Shown piece by piece: positions 63,435 to 64,000 of a stretch of DNA of 64,000 bases (the first letter of the stretch is position 1; each line of letters opens with the position of its first letter). Origin of the DNA: Tritrichomonas musculus (taxonomy: Eukaryota; Parabasalia; Tritrichomonadida; Tritrichomonadidae); the NCBI GenBank assembly GCA_039105265.1, contig JAPFFF010000004.1, positions 1,116,001 through 1,180,000 on the forward strand, in the 5' to 3' direction. Under the pieces are notes generated by a model. That model was not told the DNA's origin and searched no databases. It saw only the letters and a program-made list of their open reading frames with translations. The translations under genes and the position numbers were made by a program.

Positions 63435-64000
63435 TTAATCAAGAGATTCTAAGGCCTGCTTTCTGGTTCTAGGTTCTTGTGGTTCCAAATAAAGATTCCT
63501 TAACTTTTCTAAAGTACCTGACATATAGTCTTTTCCATTTTCTGTCATTCCTTTTACTTTATCTTTAATTCCTTTCTTCAATGTCTTGATAAAACCTCTA
63601 TAATTATCAAGTTCAGAAGACTTTGAAAATTCAATATGAAATTCATTTGTGTCACATTTAAGTGTAACAGCAGCCTTATTTCCACTGAGAGGATCTTCAA
63701 TAAAGTGAACTTGAGTCATTGGGATTGCTTCGATGAATACGTAGTTGTTGCCTTGAAGGCTTTTTTCTGGATACGTCAACAAAAGAATGTCGTTCATTGT
63801 GAGAATGCTCATATTCTTATGCTTCTTTCCGTGCTCTGGATTTGCTACTTTGACTTTGATTTTGCCTTGGAATTTTCTGCCTGGCTTCATTAAACAGAAG
63901 AAAGGAGGAGCATTTGAAAGGTTTTCAGAGATATTGAGAAGTTCGTTTTCTGTTTCTTTATCCAAGGTCTTTTCACTATTCAAAGCTGCACCAACAGCTG
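63435..64000 (-). CDS. C-terminal part of a PH-domain protein (probably RhoGEF)
   Basis: The frame is open to the window edge, so the N-terminus is missing; at least 188 residues are visible. Short helical sequence (ETENELLNISENL) leads into a PH-like fold: FQGKIKVKVAN, then MSILTMNDILLLTYPE, a middle strand with IPMTQVHFIED, then EFHIEFSKSSELDNYRGFIKTLKKGIKD, with a final helix where the PH C-terminal helix should be. A basic tail follows. In trichomonads this arrangement is usual after a Dbl-homology domain, so a Rho-family GEF is likely, but the DH domain lies outside the window. The stop forms TAAA. Confidence 0.65.
   Translation of the reverse strand, partial: AVGAALNSEKTLDKETENELLNISENLSNAPPFFCLMKPGRKFQGKIKVKVANPEHGKKHKNMSILTMNDILLLTYPEKSLQGNNYVFIEAIPMTQVHFIEDPLSGNKAAVTLKCDTNEFHIEFSKSSELDNYRGFIKTLKKGIKDKVKGMTENGKDYMSGTLEKLRNLYLEPQEPRTRKQALESLD

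Overview
This window reads as nuclear DNA of a parabasalid (trichomonad) protist, most likely a very AT-rich species close to Tritrichomonas. The evidence is the set of families found together: a BspA-like leucine-rich-repeat surface protein, a BTB plus coiled-coil plus discoidin (F5/8-type C) protein, two paralogous DUF3447-type ankyrin proteins, an R2R3 Myb, a Wee1-like kinase and a calpain-like protease. Nearly all are single uninterrupted reading frames. TCA(T/A)TT initiator-like motifs lie 8 to 50 bases before several ATGs, and TAAA often overlaps the stop codon. The species is inferred; no rRNA or other marker is present.

Bases 1 to about 36,500 are gene-poor and repeat-rich. They hold a 39-bp minisatellite (1-290), a GIY-YIG-like relic (2270-2690), a Merlin-type transposase relic with an inverted middle (4376-5030), four TTAA-flanked palindromic elements of two related subfamilies plus one of another family, and a 1.4-kb inverted-repeat element (8586-9985). 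They also hold a 1,055-bp non-autonomous hAT-type element with a perfect 8-bp target duplication (10157-11211), a small inverted-repeat element around a tRNA-like relic (20552-20923), and a pogo/DDE_1 transposon with an intact transposase (23.7-26.2 kb). Last come a repeat cluster (26.5-27.6 kb), a 7.3-kb candidate hAT composite (28223-35503) with another hAT-type element nested in it and a TTAA element nested in that, and a DDE_1 relic (35.6-36.5 kb). Cellular genes here are few: an amino-acid transporter, the kinase, a coiled-coil protein and an unrecognised 273-residue protein that may ride inside the hAT composite.

From about 38.3 kb to the end the window is gene-dense: Myb factor, BspA-like protein, Cdc48-like ATPase with an NPF/DPF-rich tail, BTB-discoidin protein, ankyrin protein, WDR11-like protein, calpain-like protease, EGF/IPT membrane protein, tRNA-Gln(UUG), TAF5-like WD40 protein, a second ankyrin protein and the C-terminal part of a PH-domain protein. 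Several are plausible parts of membrane traffic (WDR11-like, NPF/DPF ATPase) or transcription (Myb, TAF5-like), but nothing shows co-regulation.

The most unusual feature is the 3' half of the ankyrin gene at 46-48.4 kb. Six modules of exactly 99 bases (33 codons, one ankyrin repeat each) are separated by T-rich spacers of 47-79 bases that mostly break frame, always at the same point of the repeat, without recognisable trichomonad splice signals. Second is the Cdc48-like ATPase whose tail carries eight NPF/DPF endocytic-adaptor motifs.
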